The notes beneath the pieces are model-generated. The model searched no databases and was not told the DNA's origin. It saw nothing but the letters and a program-made list of their open reading frames with translations. The position numbers were made by a program, and so were the translations under genes. From Faecalibacterium sp. I4-3-84 (lineage in GTDB: Bacteria; Bacillota; Clostridia; Oscillospirales; Ruminococcaceae), in the NCBI RefSeq assembly GCF_023347255.1, contig NZ_CP094466.1:124001-188000 (forward strand): 64,000 nucleotides of DNA, given 5' to 3'. Positions 38,541-47,929 of the stretch are shown piece by piece; the stretch's first letter is position 1, and the number at the start of each line of letters is the position of its first letter.

Positions 38541-39374
38541 TTACTCGCTGAACTTGACACCCTGAAAAGCATCGTAGTCTGGCTCGTCCGGCTTAAAATC
38601 AGCAGGAGGCGCGGGCGGCGGGTCCAGCTTGAGCTGGCTCTCATCCTTTGCCCAGAAATCCTCGCTGCTGTCAGCTGCCTTGTCGTCGTCATTTTCAACA
38701 ACGGCAGCAGGTTCTGCATCTTCCTGTGCGGGCTGTGCAGGCTCTGCTTCCGGCTCCTGCACGTCCGCTGCCTGCGGCTGGGCTGCAGCGGCAGGCTCAC
38801 TTTCCTCTGCAGCAGGCTCTGCCTGTTCGGCATCCTGTGCAGCCGTTTCCTTCTGGAACTCCGGCAGACGGCTCAGAGACTCCACATGGCTGCGGTACAG
38901 GTTGAGCACGTCAGACTTGAAGCGGGTCACTTCCAGACGCACGCGGTCATACTCGCGCTCCTCTGCAAGGCGCTTCTCGTTTGCTTCGTTCTCGATCTCG
39001 TCTGCACGGTCGTTTGCCTTCTGCAGCAGTTCGTTGGCATCGCGGATGATATCATCACCGCGCAGATTTGCACGATGGATGATCTCTTCTGCTTTCTGGT
39101 TTGCTTCGCGGATGACATTTTCGCCCATGCGCTGTGCATTGATCAGCGCACTCTTGAGCATTTCACCATCTGCCTCAAAGCTCTTCAGTTCATCGTGCAG
39201 CTTCTGGTTTTCAGCAGTCAGGTCCGCAATCTGCTTGCGAAGCTGTTCCGCCTGCGCATCGTCTTCCCGCAGCTGTTCTTCCACCTTATCCAGAAAACGG
39301 TCTACGTCCTCTGTGCGGTAGCCGCGGAGGTTTTTCTCAAATTGCACAGAACGGACATCCTGCGGAGTCAGCAT
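38541..39374 (-). CDS. divIVA: DivIVA-family cell-pole/division protein
   Basis: 277-aa protein. The N-terminal membrane-binding DivIVA domain (LTPQDVRSVQFEKNLRGYR, DVDRFLDKVEEQL) is followed by a coiled coil to about residue 165 and then an Ala/Glu/Pro-rich acidic tail. It binds curved membrane at poles and septa and recruits partners. The second ATG (39374) is chosen because GGGAGG is 8 nt upstream. It lies 21 nt after ylmH in the division cluster. Confidence 0.93.
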   Translation of the reverse strand: MLTPQDVRSVQFEKNLRGYRTEDVDRFLDKVEEQLREDDAQAEQLRKQIADLTAENQKLHDELKSFEADGEMLKSALINAQRMGENVIREANQKAEEIIHRANLRGDDIIRDANELLQKANDRADEIENEANEKRLAEEREYDRVRLEVTRFKSDVLNLYRSHVESLSRLPEFQKETAAQDAEQAEPAAEESEPAAAAQPQAADVQEPEAEPAQPAQEDAEPAAVVENDDDKAADSSEDFWAKDESQLKLDPPPAPPADFKPDEPDYDAFQGVKFSE

Positions 39375-39395
39375 AGTCATTTCCTCCCGTTGCTT

Positions 39396-40214
39396 TTAAT
39401 ATTGAAAAAATTCGATGATCGACCGATCTTTTCTGCTTTTGCCGGGCAGTGCAGTCAGGTTGAAGCGGCCCTTGCCGCGCACCGTGAACACATCGCCCTC
39501 ATATACCTGCGCATGAGGTTTATCCGCCGGCAGGTGGTTGATCTCCACCCTGCCCGCCTCGATCAGTTCCGAAGCCTGTCCTCGGCTGCAGTGCAGCATA
39601 GCTGCCAGCACAGCGTCCAGCCGCAGGGACGATACCGTTGCACTGTGCATCTCACGCTCCGCCTGCGGAAACTGCGGCACCTCGTCCAGCGTCAGCAGTT
39701 CCGTGGTCAGCTCCGTGTGTCCAGCCTGAAACAGTTCCCGGCAGATCAGCTGTGCTGCCGGTTCCAGCGCAAACACATAAGCTGTGCCCGGCTGATCCTC
39801 CGGCAGAACGATATCTCCCAGCGCCTCGCGCCGCAGCTCAAGGCCCATCAGACTGCCCAGGTAATCCTTGTGGGCGGGCAGCGCAGCTCCCGCCTGTGCA
39901 CGGCATTGCAGCCGCACACAGCAGATGGGTGCTTCGCCGCAGCTGTACTCCGGCTCGATACAGAGCACTCTGCGCTCCGCATTCAGCCAGCCGCCCTCAA
40001 ACCGGAAGCTCTCCTGCACACCGGCACGGCCCAGTGCCGCGCGGGCCAAGTCCTGCTCGCGGTCACTCAGGAAAGCCGAATACCGCGCAATGTCCCGGGA
40101 AAAGGCCGTGTGGGCCAAGTCCTCGATATGGCGCATGAGATAGCGTTCTTCATCGGTACGCGCAGGGATGAACCCGCGCGCCGCCTTGGGCTGCGGATCA
40201 ATAGAACGCGCCAT
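39396..40214 (-). CDS. ylmH: YlmH-like S4-domain RNA-binding protein
   Basis: 272-aa protein with an RRM-like N-terminal part and a C-terminal S4 domain (RLDAVLAAMLHCSRGQASEL, VEINHLPADKPHAQVYEGD). YlmH homologues bind stalled 50S subunits and assist ribosome quality control in Bacillus; the gene is a fixed member of the sepF-divIVA cluster. The ATG at 40214 overlaps the sepF end by 17 nt with GGAG just upstream. ylmG (YggT), normally between sepF and ylmH, is absent. Confidence 0.88.
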   Translation of the reverse strand: MARSIDPQPKAARGFIPARTDEERYLMRHIEDLAHTAFSRDIARYSAFLSDREQDLARAALGRAGVQESFRFEGGWLNAERRVLCIEPEYSCGEAPICCVRLQCRAQAGAALPAHKDYLGSLMGLELRREALGDIVLPEDQPGTAYVFALEPAAQLICRELFQAGHTELTTELLTLDEVPQFPQAEREMHSATVSSLRLDAVLAAMLHCSRGQASELIEAGRVEINHLPADKPHAQVYEGDVFTVRGKGRFNLTALPGKSRKDRSIIEFFQY

Positions 40215-40662
40215 TGTTCTCCAGCTCGTCCAGCAGATCACCCATGATATCCACGTTGTACGGAGTGATGATGAAGGTGCTGTTGGCCACGCGCTTGATC
40301 TGGCCATTGTTTGCATATGCAACACCGGACAGGAAGTCCACCAGACGGCGGGACACTTCCTTGTTGGTGGACTCCAGATTGAGCACCACGGTGCGCTTGT
40401 TGTTCAGGTGGTCAGCAATGGTACTGGCATCCTCAAAACGCTCAGGCTTGACCAGAACGACCTTGAGCTGAGTGGTGGCATTGATGTTGACCACCTTGCC
40501 GTTCTTCTTGGCACCCTCAACAGGCTCTTCATTTTCGTCGTCAGCACCAAGGCCGATGCCATTGTTATTGTTTACCATCTGGGGGCCATCGTCAATGTAC
40601 TGATCCTCGTAATCGTCTTCCTGGTCAAACAGACCTTTCTTAATGCTGTCAAGCAAAGACAT
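40198..40662 (-). CDS. sepF: SepF cell-division protein
   Basis: 154-aa FtsZ-binding membrane anchor. It has an N-terminal amphipathic helix (MSLLDSIKKGLF), an acidic linker and the C-terminal SepF domain (KVVLVKPERFEDASTIADHL, RRLVDFLSGVAYANNG). AAGGAG is 8 nt before the ATG at 40662. First gene of the sepF-ylmH-divIVA-ileS unit with a consensus promoter. Confidence 0.95.
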   Translation of the reverse strand: MSLLDSIKKGLFDQEDDYEDQYIDDGPQMVNNNNGIGLGADDENEEPVEGAKKNGKVVNINATTQLKVVLVKPERFEDASTIADHLNNKRTVVLNLESTNKEVSRRLVDFLSGVAYANNGQIKRVANSTFIITPYNVDIMGDLLDELENNGAFY

Positions 40663-40740
40663 ACAATCTGCTCCTTTCATTCGGGCAGCATGGCGCTGCC
40701 TGGCGTTCTTTGCAAATAGATGCAAATAATAGCTTTATCT

Positions 40741-40769
40741 ATTATCGGATTTTTTGCCTCAGATGTCAA
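40741..40769 (-). promoter_or_regulatory. Promoter of the sepF division operon
   Basis: Minus-strand TTGACA (40764-40769), 17 nt, GATAAT (40741-40746). A perfect -35 and near-perfect -10, about 80 nt before sepF. Confidence 0.82.
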
Positions 40770-40772
40770 TAA

Positions 40773-42086
40773 CTACAAAAGCTTTCCATCATACAAATTT
40801 TGTCCGGAAACGATTATTTCGTCATATAGCCTCACCTTGCTGACCGAGCCCTCGGTCCCTTCGGGCAGAACAAGGATGTAATCGCCGTCCGTGATGAGGG
40901 GATGGTCTGCGTCCACCGGGTCGATCCGGCAGAAGCGGGCAATGTTGCCAAGTTTCACGTACACACCGGGAATGTAGTTTTCGCCCTGCGTTTGTGCCTC
41001 GGTGCCATCCTCTTTCAAATAGTGCACAGCCGCAGCAGGCACCCGCAGGCCGCTGCGCTCTCCTACCGAGATGCGTGCTGCAGCCCGGTTCAGGCAAAGC
41101 ACATCGCCGTTGATGGAGTTGCAAGCAAGCACAAAGCGGGCAAGGCCGCTGTCCTGATCGATCTCCACCTCGGTGACGGTGGCCTTGAGGCTGTTCTCCA
41201 CCTGACCCGGGAAGCTGATCTCCACCGCTGTGCTCAGCGGCTTGCCGTTCTGACCCAGCAGCTTTTCGCCCTGCTTTGCAGTGCACACACCCACATAGCG
41301 CCATGTGAACCCTGCCACGATCTTACCGGCGCAGCCGTCCAGTGCCAGCACTGGGTCGGACTGCAGATAGCCCTGCAGCTCCTGTGCATTCAGTGCAAGG
41401 ATATCATCGGCACTGGCATTGAGCCGTCCGCTGCTGGAAGAGCGCACAAAATAGCCGGTCTGCGGTGCAGTGATCTGCGCCGGGCTGCCCAGCTGCGCCT
41501 GCACGCTCTGGGACTGCTGGACCAGCGCAGTGATCTGATCGGTAAAGTTTGCAGCTTCGCCCGTTACCACCCAGAGCTTGTTCTGGGCCAGCAGGTAGGC
41601 ATTGGCATCATCATCCACCGCTTCATAATCGCTGTCGTCCAGCGTATCCAGCAGGTCATACAGCGCAGAAGAACGTTCTTTTAAAAGGGTATCCAGCTGC
41701 AGCGCAGAAGTGTTCTGCGATTTCTGCAGCAGGTCGATCTGATCATTCAGCTGGTTCAGCTGCAGGCGCAGCGAAGCCTGCGAAGCGTTGCTGTACACCT
41801 CTGCCACTGCGGTGCCCGCTGAAACGCGCTCGCCGTCGGCAGCAAGATATCCAAGGTTTCCGCTGCCTGCCACATAGCTTTCGTCGAACAGCAGAACTCC
41901 GTCGGCTTCCACCGTATCCGAAATGACCGCAGGCAGCGCAGTCTCATAAACATTCTGCGGGAACAGGATATGTGCGGCCTGATACACCACATAAATTGCT
42001 GCCAGCAGCAGAAACGCGATCAGCACGCCTGCCAGAGTGGTAAGCACATGCGGCGCATGGCGTTCCTTCTGGGTCTCATCCGGCAT
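40773..42086 (-). CDS. HlyD-like membrane-fusion protein
   Basis: 437-aa protein with one membrane helix (about 18-40) and a long extracytoplasmic part. It contains an N-terminal barrel segment (DTVEADGVLLFDE, GYLAADGERVSAGTAVAEV), a helical hairpin (about 95-190) and C-terminal beta domains. It resembles the putative membrane-fusion proteins found beside sepF/ylmH in other Clostridia. No efflux pump gene is adjacent, so a classic transport role is doubtful; a role in envelope or division is an inference from position. The ATG at 42086 is taken for spacing to AAAGG; an alternative ATG at 42095 overlaps the miaA stop. Confidence 0.7.
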   Translation of the reverse strand: MPDETQKERHAPHVLTTLAGVLIAFLLLAAIYVVYQAAHILFPQNVYETALPAVISDTVEADGVLLFDESYVAGSGNLGYLAADGERVSAGTAVAEVYSNASQASLRLQLNQLNDQIDLLQKSQNTSALQLDTLLKERSSALYDLLDTLDDSDYEAVDDDANAYLLAQNKLWVVTGEAANFTDQITALVQQSQSVQAQLGSPAQITAPQTGYFVRSSSSGRLNASADDILALNAQELQGYLQSDPVLALDGCAGKIVAGFTWRYVGVCTAKQGEKLLGQNGKPLSTAVEISFPGQVENSLKATVTEVEIDQDSGLARFVLACNSINGDVLCLNRAAARISVGERSGLRVPAAAVHYLKEDGTEAQTQGENYIPGVYVKLGNIARFCRIDPVDADHPLITDGDYILVLPEGTEGSVSKVRLYDEIIVSGQNLYDGKLL

Positions 42087-42091
42087 ATCGA

Positions 42092-43036
42092 TCATCCTTT
42101 CGCTAAAAATTCGCTCGTTTTGCGGATGGCAGTCTGCACTGCATCCGGTGCACCGGCATCCAGCCAGACCACACCGTCCATATGGCGGAACCAGGTCAGC
42201 TGGCGCTTGGCATAGTTGCGGGACGCCTGCTTGAGCTTTTCCGTGCAGGCTTCCAGTGGAGCCGTCTGCTCAAAATACGGAAAGAACTCCTTGTATCCGA
42301 TGGCCTGCGCTGCCGTGCGGAAGCTTTCCCGGTTCTGCCAGACATGCTCCGCTTCCTTTATAAGGCCCGCTTCCAGCATTTTGTCCACACGCAGGTCAAT
42401 GCGGCGGTAAAGTACCGCGCGCTCTGGGAAATCCAGACCGAGGATCAGGCTGCGGTAGGGCCGCTCCGGTGGGAGAGACTCCGCCTTCTGTTCGCTCAGC
42501 TTTTTGCCGGTGGCACGATAATGTTCGAGTGCGCGCAGCACCCGCACCTGATTGTTCGGGTGGATAGCCGCAGCAGCTTCCGGGTCGGCCTGCTTCAGTT
42601 CTTCGTACATGGCAGCACCGCCTTTTGCAGCCAGTTCCGCCGCCAGCTGCTCCCGCAGACCGGCAGGTGCTTTTTCCTCTGTAAAGCGCACCCCATACAG
42701 AAAGCTCTGAACATACAGCCCTGTGCCGCCCACAAGGATGGGCAGCTTCTTCCGGGCAGAGATCTCTTCTTCCAGCTTTCCGGCCATGGCGGTAAAGTCT
42801 GCCACGCTGAAAGCCTTGTCCGGCGTAAGGATATCCACGCCGTGATGCGGGATACCGCAGGTCTCCTCCGGTGTCACCTTTGCCGTGCCTATGTCCAGAC
42901 CTTTATAGATCTGCATGGAATCACAGCTGATGACCTCGCCGGAAAAATGTTTTGCAAGCTCTACGCCCAACGCCGTCTTTCCGGTTGCGGTAGGGCCGAC
43001 GACGGCCACCACGGGATGTTTATACGATGCGTCCAA
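42092..43036 (-). CDS. miaA: tRNA dimethylallyltransferase
   Basis: Adds the isopentenyl group to A37 of tRNAs reading UNN codons. 314 aa; P-loop VVGPTATGKTALG, the substrate region ISCDSMQIYKGLDIGTAK and LVGGTGLYVQSFLYG. TTG start at 43036 overlaps the mutL end by 17 nt. miaB, which acts on the same base, lies 6 kb upstream in the same direction. Confidence 0.95.
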   Translation of the reverse strand: MDASYKHPVVAVVGPTATGKTALGVELAKHFSGEVISCDSMQIYKGLDIGTAKVTPEETCGIPHHGVDILTPDKAFSVADFTAMAGKLEEEISARKKLPILVGGTGLYVQSFLYGVRFTEEKAPAGLREQLAAELAAKGGAAMYEELKQADPEAAAAIHPNNQVRVLRALEHYRATGKKLSEQKAESLPPERPYRSLILGLDFPERAVLYRRIDLRVDKMLEAGLIKEAEHVWQNRESFRTAAQAIGYKEFFPYFEQTAPLEACTEKLKQASRNYAKRQLTWFRHMDGVVWLDAGAPDAVQTAIRKTSEFLAKG

Positions 43037-45158
43037 ACTGCTTTTCCAGCTCCTTCCGGGTCAATTTGAGTACGCAGGGGCGGCCATGCGGGCAGAACGG
43101 CGGCACCTCGCCGGAAAGGATCTTTTCGGCCAGCGCCAGCAGTTCCTGCGGCGAGGACTTGTCCCCCGCCTTGATGGCTGCACGGCAGGAGATAGAATGC
43201 AGCACCCACTCGGTGTGCTCGTTCAGCGCATCATGGCCGCCCTTGAGCAGCTTATTTGCGATCTCCACCAGCAGGCTTTCGGCATTCTGCGGCTCCACAT
43301 CTGCGGGCACCGCGCGCAGCACCACGGTATTGCCGCCAAAGTCCGCGATTTCAAGGCCCGCATTTTCCAGCAGAGGAATGTTATCCAGCAGGGCCTGCTT
43401 TTCCTCCGCAGCAAGGTCGATGGCAGCAGGCTCCAGCAGCATCTGGCTGGGCACATTGCCATAGTTCGCGGCCAGTTTTTCGTACAGCTGGCGCTCGTGG
43501 GCAGCGTGTTTATCGATCAGGCACAGCTCGTCGCCGCGTTCTGCAAGGATATATGTTCTGAACACCTCGCCCACATAGCGCAGCGGCTCCGGCTGATCCG
43601 CCGTCGGATCAAAGTTCATCTGCTCCGGCTCGGCCAGTACAGTTTCCTGTTCTGCCGCTTCCGGCGCATCCGGTTCTGTTTCTACATAAGGTGCACTCTC
43701 AGGTTCTTCCTTTGGTGCTTCCTGCGCAGGGTTCCACGCTGCCATATGGTCCTGAGGCGAATGCAGTTTTGTTTCACCAAATTCCGGTTCCACATCCAGC
43801 TGTGTTTCACTTGCCGCCGCACGGAACGGCTCTGGTGCCTTTGTCGTTTCCAGCTTCGGGCTGTGAAGGGTCACGAACGGATCAAGCATATCCTCGTTCT
43901 GAGCACTGCCTTTCCAGCGCGGCACACTGGGTGCTGTCGGTATTTGCATTGCAGCAGACGGGGCAGGCTGCTGCGGTGCTGCGGCGGGTTTTGCCGGTTC
44001 CCAGTGCTGCTGTGGCAGAACGCCCGGGTCTGCCTGCCCCCGAATGATCGCGGAAAGACCTGTAAAGTTATTGTTCTTTACATCATTTTTGATTATATCA
44101 GTGTCTTTTTTTAAATTTTCAGCTTTTTCTTCTTTGTCTGCTTCAAAAGTAAAAAGCCGTTCACCGGTGCCGGGCTGAGCCAATGCCAGCTTGACGGCAT
44201 GATACACCACATCAAAAACATCATTTTCGCGGGCAAAGCGGGCTTCGATCTTGGCCGGATGCACATTGACATCCACAAGGTCGGCCGGCATTTCCAGCAG
44301 CAGAATGCCGCCCGGGAACTTGCCCTGCATCATGGTACCCTTGAACGCCATCTCCATACCGGCCATCATGGTGCGGTTGCGCACATAGCGGCCATTGATG
44401 TAAAAATGCTGCATGCTTCGGCTGGCGCGGCAGCTTTTGGGCGGGGTGACCAGACCGGTGATGCGGTACACGCCCTCCTGATTTTTCAGCTCAATGAGGT
44501 CCCGGCTGAACTCCCGGCCCAGCACCGCATAGGCTGCACCGCGCAGCTGGCCGTCGCCGGGCGTGACATACTGCAGCTTGCCCTCACGGATGAATTTGAC
44601 GCTGACTTCCGGGTGGCTGAGCGCTACATGGGTAACTGTATCCGACACAAAGGTGCCCTCGGAGGAGTCCTTTTTGAGGAACTTCATGCGGGCAGGCGTG
44701 TTGTAAAACAGATCCTTTACCCGGATGGTGGTGCCCACAGCTCTGGCACCCGGCTCACGGGAGACCTCTTCCCCGCCCTCAATGCGGTAGACCGTGGCAA
44801 ACTCGTCCACCTCGGTTCGGGTGGTCAGCTCTACACGGGCCACGCTGGCAATGGATGCCAGTGCTTCACCGCGGAAGCCAAGCGTATGGATGTTGGTCAG
44901 ATCGTCCGGTGTTTCAATTTTGCTGGTGGCGTGGCGGATAAACGCCGTGGAGATATATTCTGCCTCGATGCCGGTGCCGTTATCGCTGATTTCGATCAGC
45001 TTAACGCCGCCGGATTCAATGCTGACGGTCACCTGCGTGGCACCGGCATCAATGGAGTTTTCCAGCAGCTCCTTAACAACGGATGCCGGACGCTCGACCA
45101 CCTCACCGGCTGCGATCAGCTCGGCTGTGTGCTTATCCAGAACATGGATCACTGCCAT
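43020..45158 (-). CDS. mutL: DNA mismatch repair protein MutL
   Basis: 712-aa GHKL ATPase/endonuclease. The N-terminal ATPase has AGEVVERPASVVKELLENS, SDNGTGI and GFRGEAL; the C-terminal nuclease domain has DKHAAHERQLYE and CPHGRPCVLKL, so it is an endonuclease-type MutL. The linker (about 335-525) is long, Pro/Ala/Glu-rich and less GC-rich around 44060-44150. AGGAGG precedes the ATG. It lies 43 nt after mutS. Confidence 0.96.
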   Translation of the reverse strand: MAVIHVLDKHTAELIAAGEVVERPASVVKELLENSIDAGATQVTVSIESGGVKLIEISDNGTGIEAEYISTAFIRHATSKIETPDDLTNIHTLGFRGEALASIASVARVELTTRTEVDEFATVYRIEGGEEVSREPGARAVGTTIRVKDLFYNTPARMKFLKKDSSEGTFVSDTVTHVALSHPEVSVKFIREGKLQYVTPGDGQLRGAAYAVLGREFSRDLIELKNQEGVYRITGLVTPPKSCRASRSMQHFYINGRYVRNRTMMAGMEMAFKGTMMQGKFPGGILLLEMPADLVDVNVHPAKIEARFARENDVFDVVYHAVKLALAQPGTGERLFTFEADKEEKAENLKKDTDIIKNDVKNNNFTGLSAIIRGQADPGVLPQQHWEPAKPAAAPQQPAPSAAMQIPTAPSVPRWKGSAQNEDMLDPFVTLHSPKLETTKAPEPFRAAASETQLDVEPEFGETKLHSPQDHMAAWNPAQEAPKEEPESAPYVETEPDAPEAAEQETVLAEPEQMNFDPTADQPEPLRYVGEVFRTYILAERGDELCLIDKHAAHERQLYEKLAANYGNVPSQMLLEPAAIDLAAEEKQALLDNIPLLENAGLEIADFGGNTVVLRAVPADVEPQNAESLLVEIANKLLKGGHDALNEHTEWVLHSISCRAAIKAGDKSSPQELLALAEKILSGEVPPFCPHGRPCVLKLTRKELEKQFGRIV

Positions 45159-45201
45159 GGTGTTTTCCCTCCTTGTATGGTCTGGGTCAGGTAGAGCAGT
45201 T

Positions 45202-47817
45202 TCATCTGTTCAGGCTGCCCTTCAGGGTCTTTTTCAGCTCGTAGAGGAAGTTCAAAGCCTCAATGGGGGTGAGTGTTTCCACATCCAGAGCTTCCAGCTT
45301 GTCCATCATCTCGCTGGGCACAGCCGGAGAGTTATACTCCTGCAGGGCATCAAAATCCATCTGCTCTACTTTATTTTTAGGTGCAGTTGCTTCCAGCGCG
45401 CGCAGCACCTCATGGGCGCGGCGGGTCACACTGCCGGGCAGGCCTGCCAGCTTTGCCACCTCGATGCCGTAGCTGTCATCCGCCGGGCCGCGCACGATGC
45501 GGCGCAGGAAGGTGATGTCCTCGCCGCGTTTTTTTACTGCAATATTGTAGTTTTTTACGCCGTCCACGCCGCCTTCCAGCTCGGTCAGCTCGTGGTAGTG
45601 GGTGGCAAACAGAGTCTTGCAGCCAAGGCCCTTGGCGGGGTCTGCAATGTGCTCCACTACGGCGCGGGCAATGCTCATACCGTCAAAGGTGGAAGTGCCG
45701 CGGCCGATCTCGTCCAGCACCACAAGGCTTTTGGCGGTGGCATTTTTCAGGATCTCCGCTACCTCGGTCATCTCCACCATAAAGGTGGACTGACCGGCAG
45801 ACAGATCGTCCGACGCACCGATGCGAGTGAAAATGGCATCCACCACACCCACATGGCAGCTGGAAGCCGGTACAAAGGAGCCGATCTGCGCCATCAGCGC
45901 AATCAGTGCATTCTGGCGCATGTACGTAGATTTACCTGCCATGTTGGGGCCGGTGATGATCAGGCAGCGGTCTGCACCGCAGTTCAGGGTGGTATCATTG
46001 GGTACAAACAGGCTGCCTTTCAGCATCTGCTCCACCACAGGGTGACGGCCCTCGGTGATGGTCAGCTCGTCACTGTCGTCCACGATGGGACGGCAGTAGT
46101 TGTTTTCCGCTGCCACCTGCGCCAGCGCCGTGAGCACATCCAGCTGGGCCACCGCATTGGCCGTGCGCTGGATGCGGTCCAGCTGAGCGCTGATGCTTTC
46201 CAGCAGTTCGCTGAACAGGCGGTGCTCCAGCGTGATGAGCCGTTCGTGGGCACCTAAGATCTTGCTTTCCAGCTCTTTCAGTTCCTGCGTGATGTAGCGT
46301 TCGCCGGAAGTCAGGGTCTGCTTGCGGATGTAGGTCTCCGGCACCATGCTCTTATAGGAGTTGCTTACCTCGATGAAGTAGCCAAACACGTGGTTATAGC
46401 CGATCTTCAGCTTGGGGATGCCGGTCTCCTGCCGCAGGCGGGCTTCCAGCTGCGCCAGAACGCCCTTGGTATTGTCGCGGATGGAGCGCAGCTCGTCCAC
46501 CTCGGCATGGTAGCCTTTGGCAATGACACCGCCATCCTTGAGGGTAGAGGGCGCTTCCGGGTCCACCGCCGCATAAATACGGGCCTTGATGTCCTCCAAC
46601 GGATCGATCTGTACTGCCAGTTCAGCAAGCTCCGGGCAGCCGCAGGCCTCAGCCTGCCTGCGCAGGCCGGGCAGCCGGTCGCAGGTCTGGGCCAGCGTAT
46701 AGATCTCCTTGGGTGTGGCAGAGCCGTAAACCGTGCGGGTCATCAGGCGTTCCATATCCGCAATGTAACCCAGCTCTTCGGTCAGGTCGCCGCGGGCCAT
46801 GGTCTGCTTGACAAGGCTCTCCACAGCGTTCAGGCGGTGGTTGATGAGTGCACTGGAAATAAGCGGCTGCTCGATCCAGCTGCGCAGCATACGCTTGCCC
46901 ATAGATGTACTGGTCTTATCCAGCACCCAAAGCAGCGTGCCCCGCTTTTCGCGGCCGCGCAGCGTCTCGGTCAGCTCCAGATTGGCGCGGGTCACGGGCG
47001 AAAGACGCATGAACTGGGCCTTATTATAGGTTATGACCGTTTTCAGACGTTCCACGCCCTTGATCTGGGTATCGTGCAGATATTCCAGCAGTGCCGCCAT
47101 GGCAAAGCGCACAAGGCCGTCCGCTGCAATGCCGGTGGTCTGCGCCCAGTCGCGGCCAAACTGGTTTTCCAGCGATGCCGCCACAAGGCCCGGTGCATAG
47201 CGTTCCTCTTCGATCAGCTCCACCGAACAAGTCATATTCTTTTTGATGTACGCTGTCACCTCGCGGCAGTCCAGCAGACCCGGATTCATCAGCACTTCGC
47301 TGGGATGGTAGCGGCACAGCTCCGTAATGACCGCCGGGGCGATCTTGTCTGCATCCAGCTCTGTGATATGGGCCGTGCCGGTAGAGACATCCGCAAAGCA
47401 CAAACCTGCTTTCTTTCCTTTGAGGAAGATACTGGCAATGTAGTTATTGCGGTCATCCTGCAGCATACTGCTCTCAATGACCGTGCCGGGTGTGACCACG
47501 CGGATGATGTCCCGCTTGACAAGGCCCTTGGCCTTGGCCGGGTCTTCCACCTGCTCACAGATGGCTACTTTGTAGCCCTTGGCGATCAGCCGCGCCACAT
47601 AGCCCTCGTAGCTGTGGAAGGGCACGCCGCACATGGGCGCTCGCTCTTCCATGCCGCACTGCTTGCCGGTCAGAGTCAGGTCCAGTTCCTTGGATGCCGT
47701 CAGGGCATCGTCAAAGAACATCTCGTAAAAATCGCCGATGCGGTAAAACAGAATTTCGTCCTTATGTTGTTTTTTGATCTCAAGATATTGCTGCATCATG
47801 GGCGACAGCTCTGCCAT
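45202..47817 (-). CDS. mutS: DNA mismatch repair protein MutS
   Basis: 871-aa mismatch-recognition ATPase. N-terminal domain with the mismatch-binding Phe motif (IGDFYEMFFDDAL), connector, lever and clamp domains, and the ATPase with Walker A TGPNMAGKSTYMRQ and VLDEIGRGTSTFDG. Family-typical length. A terminator separates it from ylbF upstream. Confidence 0.97.
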   Translation of the reverse strand: MAELSPMMQQYLEIKKQHKDEILFYRIGDFYEMFFDDALTASKELDLTLTGKQCGMEERAPMCGVPFHSYEGYVARLIAKGYKVAICEQVEDPAKAKGLVKRDIIRVVTPGTVIESSMLQDDRNNYIASIFLKGKKAGLCFADVSTGTAHITELDADKIAPAVITELCRYHPSEVLMNPGLLDCREVTAYIKKNMTCSVELIEEERYAPGLVAASLENQFGRDWAQTTGIAADGLVRFAMAALLEYLHDTQIKGVERLKTVITYNKAQFMRLSPVTRANLELTETLRGREKRGTLLWVLDKTSTSMGKRMLRSWIEQPLISSALINHRLNAVESLVKQTMARGDLTEELGYIADMERLMTRTVYGSATPKEIYTLAQTCDRLPGLRRQAEACGCPELAELAVQIDPLEDIKARIYAAVDPEAPSTLKDGGVIAKGYHAEVDELRSIRDNTKGVLAQLEARLRQETGIPKLKIGYNHVFGYFIEVSNSYKSMVPETYIRKQTLTSGERYITQELKELESKILGAHERLITLEHRLFSELLESISAQLDRIQRTANAVAQLDVLTALAQVAAENNYCRPIVDDSDELTITEGRHPVVEQMLKGSLFVPNDTTLNCGADRCLIITGPNMAGKSTYMRQNALIALMAQIGSFVPASSCHVGVVDAIFTRIGASDDLSAGQSTFMVEMTEVAEILKNATAKSLVVLDEIGRGTSTFDGMSIARAVVEHIADPAKGLGCKTLFATHYHELTELEGGVDGVKNYNIAVKKRGEDITFLRRIVRGPADDSYGIEVAKLAGLPGSVTRRAHEVLRALEATAPKNKVEQMDFDALQEYNSPAVPSEMMDKLEALDVETLTPIEALNFLYELKKTLKGSLNR

Positions 47818-47880
47818 GGTTTACCCTCTCTCCCGTTCTATGGTTCTGTGCACAAGTTTGCGGCTTGTAACCGCTTTTGC

Positions 47881-47920
47881 AAACAAAACGCGGTCTGTTT
47901 TGCACAGCCGCGTTTTGTTT
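47881..47920 (-). terminator. Terminator after ylbF
   Basis: AAACAAAACGCGG (47881-47893) pairs perfectly with CCGCGTTTTGTTT (47908-47920), a 13-bp stem with T-rich ends on both strands, so it could work in either direction; the minus-strand ylbF transcript is the natural user. Confidence 0.75.
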
Positions 47921-47929
47921 TTGCCGGTT

